A DNA stretch of 9,706 bases, taken from the NCBI GenBank assembly GCA_964500365.1, contig CAZCPB010000169.1, positions 1 to 9,706 on the forward strand, given 5' to 3'. The notes under the pieces were generated by a model that saw only the letters and a program-made list of their open reading frames with translations, had not been told where the DNA came from and did no database searches. Positions 6,665 to 9,706 of this stretch are shown here, in pieces. The position numbers and the translations under genes were made by a program. The stretch's first letter is position 1. Every line of letters begins with the position of its first letter. This DNA is from CAZCPB01 sp964500365. Its GTDB lineage: Bacteria; Planctomycetota; Phycisphaerae; Phycisphaerales; UBA1924.

Positions 6665-8395
6665 CGCTGCTCGTGGGCGGTCGGCAACGGCCCGCCGCCC
6701 GGCGCCCCGCCGGGTGGGGGTGGCGGGAGTGGGGGGCCGCAGGGCGAAGATGAAAGTGCCCTCGAGGGCAACGCGGGCACCTGGGGCCTGCTGCACTTCG
6801 GCCCCCTGGTCAAGCACCACTACTACGACGGCCTCGGGCGGCTGGTCAAGACCCAGTCGCCCTTCCCCGAGCCCGACTCGCTCGAGCACCCCGGCCTGGT
6901 CCGCTCCGAGCGCTTCTACTACGACGGGATCCGCCGCATCCAGGAACTGGTTACCGACCCGGTCCTGAACCAGGGCGCGGCGGGCCAGTCCGGCGATCCC
7001 GAGCTCGAGAACCTCGCCGGCCAGGGCGAGGGCGACCCCGAGGGCGCGCCCGGCCCGTTGGAAGAGGGCCAGCTCGAAGGCGAGGGCGACCCGCCGCCGC
7101 TTGAAGGCGGGCAGATCGGGTGGACGCCCAACGCCTACCTCGCCCGCGAGTACATCTGGGGCCCGGGGGACTCGCACGCCGGGGTCGATGAACTCCTGGT
7201 GCAGTTCGACCAGGGCCGCGTGCCGTGGTGGGTGATCCAGGACGGGGGCGGGGACGTCGTCGCGGTGGTCGAGACGCCGGGGACGAGCCCCTCCTCGACC
7301 GACCCGTCGCGGGTGGCGGGGCAGTGGACGTTCGATGCGTACGGGGCCGTGCAGTCGTTCGACTTGCTGCACGACCACCCGCCGGTACACTGCGGGCACA
7401 AGGGGCTGTTCTTTGACAGGCTGGACGTGGGGGTGGTCGCGGTCGGCACGGGCGGCGCGATCACCGAGAACGATCGCCTGACTCCCGGCGCCGAGCTGTC
7501 GGGCTACGCGCGGAACCGGCACTACTCGCCCAGGCACGGGCGGTGGGTGCAGATGGATCCGAATGCGACGGCGATGGTGCTGATTGAGAGCAGCGGCGAA
7601 CATGGGCGAGCATCGCGTTCCCCAGAGATTACAAAGCTCGATCTTCGTCAGCACTTCGGCGATGGGATGAACTCGTTCCAGTACCTGGGGAGCGGGCCGT
7701 GGGATCGGCACGATGAGACCGGGCTGAGTTTCGGGTTCGACGGCGGGATGATCGCAAAGGACATTCTTGAGGCGCTCGTCACGCAGTACGGCGAGAACAT
7801 GGAGTACGACCTCGACTGGACCATGGACTGGGGCCAGTCGGACTCTTCCCACTCGCGGCTCGACAACCGCTGGGTCACGCTGACGATCGCTGAGGTTGCG
7901 TACCGCAACGCGTTGAGTTACGCAACGTTCGGGATTTCCGACCTGTACGGGCTGCTTGAAGACGGTGCGGATGCATTCGCAGACTGGGTCTACGACGACG
8001 GTACCGGAGACACGGCGGATGTCGGGCCCGCGATGGCCGGGGTTCTGGACGACGCGTCGCGCGCATTCACGAGCCCCATGCGGTCGATCTTGAAGCACGG
8101 TAAGGAGGTTCACCAGCGGCTGATCGTGCGCCTCATCAAGAAGGCCAAGATTCACGGCGCCGACTGGTGGTCGACCCGCGTCAACAAGGAGTTGATCGAT
8201 CCAAGGACAGGGAAGACGATCTCGAAGTTGAGGCCGGATTATTTCTCGTACGTCAAGCAGACGAACACTGTAATCTTGGGTGAGGCGGCGGCGACAACAT
8301 CGGTTTCGGCGGCAAATACAAAGCTTAGTCACATGGAGGGGATTTACCGGAAGCTCGGCTACTCCGTGAAGCGAATGCCGGTGCAGGTGCCATGA
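6659..8395 (+). CDS. RHS-repeat polymorphic toxin: C-terminal part of the core plus toxin tip, 5' end missing
   Basis: The open frame gives about 578 residues. Two Gly/Pro/Glu-rich stretches (near 6680-6760 and 7030-7110) flank a YD-type segment (HHYYDGLGRLVKTQSP, RFYYDGIRRIQEL). Then comes AREYIWGPGDSHAGVDELL and the core end LSGYARNRHYSPRHGRW (near 7500-7550) and DGMNSFQYLGSGPWD (near 7663-7707). The core forms the shell that encloses a cleaved toxin. The roughly 220 residues after it are the variable toxin region, and GC falls there. The last 75 residues (GADWW..., RPDYF..., ILGEAAAT...) are laid out like a PD-(D/E)xK nuclease: Glu at 8189, Asp at 8237, Glu at 8282, but Ala in place of the usual ExK lysine. 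RHS proteins normally exceed 1,000 residues and start with export or N-terminal domains. Here the first possible start is TTG 7058, after clear core sequence, so the 5' end is lost. The toxin activity is not established. Confidence 0.85.
   Translation, partial: VNRCSWAVGNGPPPGAPPGGGGGSGGPQGEDESALEGNAGTWGLLHFGPLVKHHYYDGLGRLVKTQSPFPEPDSLEHPGLVRSERFYYDGIRRIQELVTDPVLNQGAAGQSGDPELENLAGQGEGDPEGAPGPLEEGQLEGEGDPPPLEGGQIGWTPNAYLAREYIWGPGDSHAGVDELLVQFDQGRVPWWVIQDGGGDVVAVVETPGTSPSSTDPSRVAGQWTFDAYGAVQSFDLLHDHPPVHCGHKGLFFDRLDVGVVAVGTGGAITENDRLTPGAELSGYARNRHYSPRHGRWVQMDPNATAMVLIESSGEHGRASRSPEITKLDLRQHFGDGMNSFQYLGSGPWDRHDETGLSFGFDGGMIAKDILEALVTQYGENMEYDLDWTMDWGQSDSSHSRLDNRWVTLTIAEVAYRNALSYATFGISDLYGLLEDGADAFADWVYDDGTGDTADVGPAMAGVLDDASRAFTSPMRSILKHGKEVHQRLIVRLIKKAKIHGADWWSTRVNKELIDPRTGKTISKLRPDYFSYVKQTNTVILGEAAATTSVSAANTKLSHMEGIYRKLGYSVKRMPVQVP
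6797..6900 (+). repeat. RHS core repeat, copy A (inside the RHS gene)
   Basis: This segment encodes FGPLVKHHYYDGLGRLVKTQ and the residues up to HPGLV. It matches 9383-9486 on the same strand at 99 of 104 bases with no gaps, a spacing of 2,586 bases. Similarity extends weakly upstream at the protein level (GTW before copy A, GAW before copy B). The match stops sharply after CCTGGT at 6900. Confidence 0.95.
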
Positions 8396-8398
8396 AGC

Positions 8399-9358
8399 AT
8401 GTCCAAGATCAATAATAGCGAGTTTATGTACCCGTGGATCGAGTATCTGCATTTCGCGGCGTGGTACCGTAACCCCTTGCCCAGCCCGCTTAGCGCCGCC
8501 GGAAGCGTCGTTGACGTCATCGAACGGATATTAGGACCGGAAGAAATCCGCGAAAACCGAACAGTATGTAGTATCATGGTGCCGAAGGAAATGTCGGTTC
8601 CGACGGAGACCTGGGATTGCCGAGAGGTGTACAATTCATTAGAAACGACGCGTGTGCCGGTGCGAGAGTTCATTTCTCGTTCGGATGTTCTTGATGTTGG
8701 CCACGATATTTCGAGATTGTTGATTGCACGCGAAGCTGGCGTCTTCCCCAAGCTTCGAATCTTCGATCAGCGATGGATCCTCAGGTACTCGGTCGAGCAA
8801 GAATACCCCGCTGAGCAAAACGACACCACGCTCCTCGTCAGCTTCCGCACAGACCTACTCCGCCAGGAGCGAACCGAGGTGAAGGCCGAGGAACTGTGTG
8901 ACGGCATGGTCGAGGCCTTGCTCGCGGCCGGAGACACGTACCACATGATCGTGACTTGTAACCATTTCCGCCAGGACGCAGCGGGAGCGAGGTACCAGTG
9001 CGGCGCGGACATTTGTACGGTCTTCTCATGTCTGCCTCATCAACTCGAAGACGAACTCTGGACGCGTGCCGGCCGCGCCAGGCGTGACAAAGTGCGCGGC
9101 ATCCACTGGGGCAACTACCTCTGTCCGGACCATGTCCGTCGTCTGCGCGACCCGGAAGGCCTCATCAAGGAGTTCACGCGGCTCGTCACGAACCGGCCAG
9201 GCAACTCACGGTATATCAAACACTATCCGGACGGCGGCATGTTCATCAAGTTGAGCCAGAGTCCGATGGCCCAGAGCCGCTGGGGTCCGGACGCAGCGCT
9301 GGGCGACCTTGCAGCACTGCTGCACCGGCATTTTCGAGCGGCGGATTTGCTGTTCTGA
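8399..9358 (+). CDS. Probable immunity protein for the adjacent RHS toxin
   Basis: The gene encodes 319 residues and starts 3 bases after the RHS stop. AGGTG (8385-8389), 9 bases ahead of ATG 8399, is a workable ribosome site inside the toxin gene. No signal peptide or membrane helix is seen, so it should be cytosolic, as expected for a protein that neutralises a nuclease-type toxin. The C-terminal part (VRGIHWGNYLCPDHVRRL, GGMFIKLSQSP) loosely recalls the DUF3396 / type VI immunity family, from memory and unverified. The first 400 bases are poorer in GC and use codons such as ATA, TTA and AAT that are rare in the neighbouring operon. The second half is richer in GC, so the gene may be mosaic or recently acquired. 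The function is inferred mainly from its place directly after an RHS toxin tip. At 319 residues it is long for an immunity protein, so a two-domain protein or a gene fusion is possible. Confidence 0.72.
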   Translation: MSKINNSEFMYPWIEYLHFAAWYRNPLPSPLSAAGSVVDVIERILGPEEIRENRTVCSIMVPKEMSVPTETWDCREVYNSLETTRVPVREFISRSDVLDVGHDISRLLIAREAGVFPKLRIFDQRWILRYSVEQEYPAEQNDTTLLVSFRTDLLRQERTEVKAEELCDGMVEALLAAGDTYHMIVTCNHFRQDAAGARYQCGADICTVFSCLPHQLEDELWTRAGRARRDKVRGIHWGNYLCPDHVRRLRDPEGLIKEFTRLVTNRPGNSRYIKHYPDGGMFIKLSQSPMAQSRWGPDAALGDLAALLHRHFRAADLLF

Positions 9359-9541
9359 TTTGGCGCGTGGCAGCACGTTGACTTTGGCCCCCTGGTCAAG
9401 CACCACTACTACGACGGCCTCGGGCGGCTGGTCAAGACCCAGTCGCCCTTGCCCGAGCCGGAGTCGCTTGAGCACCCCGGCCTGGTATGTAAAGGACTTG
9501 GAAAGAATGTTGCCGGGAGCTTCTGGCAAATGGAAATCTAG
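9359..9541 (+). pseudogene. Displaced RHS core fragment (orphan RHS remnant) directly after the immunity gene
   Basis: Starting at the first codon after the immunity stop and in the same frame, the sequence reads FGAWQHVDFGPLVKHHYYDG and continues through HPGLV. That aligns with the RHS core upstream. After 9486 it switches to an unrelated tail (CKGLGKNVAGSFWQMEI) and stops at TAG 9539-9541. It has no start codon of its own, and about 43 codons of RHS core are kept. Orphan RHS tips preceded by short core fragments are known downstream of rhs genes, where they can recombine into the main gene and swap the toxin. The short tail is too small to be a whole toxin, so this is probably a decayed or deleted cassette. 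Confidence 0.85.
9383..9486 (+). repeat. RHS core repeat, copy B (in the orphan fragment)
   Basis: Direct repeat of 6797-6900 with 5 substitutions in 104 bases. The differences are at the third base of two synonymous codons (TTC/TTT, CTC/CTT) and at three bases that change Phe to Leu and Asp to Glu. Mostly conservative change suggests the copy was under coding constraint, or was recently derived from a related RHS core rather than copied directly from copy A. Confidence 0.95.
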
Positions 9542-9568
9542 GCTAGATGTGTACTGAGGACACAAATA

Positions 9569-9658
9569 TTGGACCGGCGCGAGATAGTTCGTGTGCTGCG
9601 AGAGGTGTCAAAGTCGCATGGCTATGAGCGGCATGGGAAGCTGTTGTTCAAACGGTAG
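9569..9658 (+). pseudogene. Short TTG-started open frame after the orphan RHS fragment, possibly broken small gene
   Basis: TTG 9569 is preceded by GAGGA (9556-9560) at 8 bases, a good ribosome site. The frame encodes 29 residues (DRREIVRVLREVSKSHGYER...) and ends at TAG 9656. The amphipathic N-terminal helix and the following GYE-R-GK-LLFK pattern faintly resemble the start of HicA-type toxins, but the conserved His of HicA is not seen. Another frame stays open to the window edge (VCQVAHIAKEHLPRK), so a frameshifted small gene is possible. The rest of 9542-9706 holds nothing else that I recognise, and base composition there is lower in GC than in the operon. Confidence 0.15.
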
Positions 9659-9706
9659 CGTGTGTCAAGTTGCGCACATTGCCAAAGAGCATCTCCCGAG
9701 GAAGGT

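Noticed and set aside
6630..6670. Insertion-sequence or integron attachment site at the gspE/RHS junction
   Set aside because: No transposase, terminal inverted repeats, or visible target duplication were found in the window.
6659..8452. N-terminal extension of gspE in the minus frame up to 8452
   Set aside because: It is exactly antisense to clear RHS coding sequence and lacks any GspE N-terminal features.
9569..9706. Firm annotation as a HicA toxin gene
   Set aside because: Only a faint N-terminal resemblance, an early stop and no conserved His; reported at low confidence instead.

Overview
The window is very GC-rich with dense, overlapping genes. The gene families suggest a Planctomycetota bacterium, probably a Phycisphaerae-like lineage: a choice-of-anchor-Q beta-helix protein with VCBS/FG-GAP-like repeats, a type II secretion (T2SS)/type IV pilus-like operon, and an RHS protein whose core ends in the variant 'GRWVQMDPNATAM' and 'YLGSGPWDRHDETGL'. 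The taxonomic call is an inference from family style, not from a marker gene.

Left part (1-2854, minus strand): the first 951 residues of a large secreted protein that runs off the left edge. It has a signal peptide, a cysteine-studded right-handed beta-helix, a choice-of-anchor-Q segment, an autotransporter-like beta-rich segment and VCBS/FG-GAP-like repeats. Between it and the next gene (2855-3107) are a possible intrinsic terminator for the upstream operon and a possible promoter/operator for the beta-helix gene.

Middle part (3108-6658, minus strand): five genes transcribed right to left, gspE-like, gspC-like, gspL-like, gspM-like, then a TPR lipoprotein. All four junctions are 4-base ATGA or GTGA stop/start overlaps, so this is one translationally coupled operon. 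It encodes the secretion ATPase, the inner-membrane platform (C, L, M) and probably an outer-membrane, pilotin-like lipoprotein. The gspE reading frame loses its family resemblance abruptly at about 6658, so only its catalytic C-terminal 327 residues are present.

Right part (about 6659-9706, plus strand): an RHS polymorphic-toxin module. An RHS core without its N-terminus or any start codon leads into a C-terminal toxin tip. Three bases after its stop comes a 319-residue gene that is the probable immunity gene. Directly after that is a displaced second piece of RHS core: 104 bases, 99 identical, to 6797-6900, in the same reading frame. It then switches to unrelated sequence. This is the layout of an RHS toxin/immunity cassette followed by an orphan core fragment used for toxin switching by recombination.

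The central puzzle is the point near 6640-6665, where gspE and RHS, facing away from each other, both lack their 5' parts. It could be a real insertion of an RHS cassette array into gspE, another rearrangement, or a chimeric assembly. The sequence alone does not decide. No tRNA, rRNA, CRISPR array or transposase was recognised.
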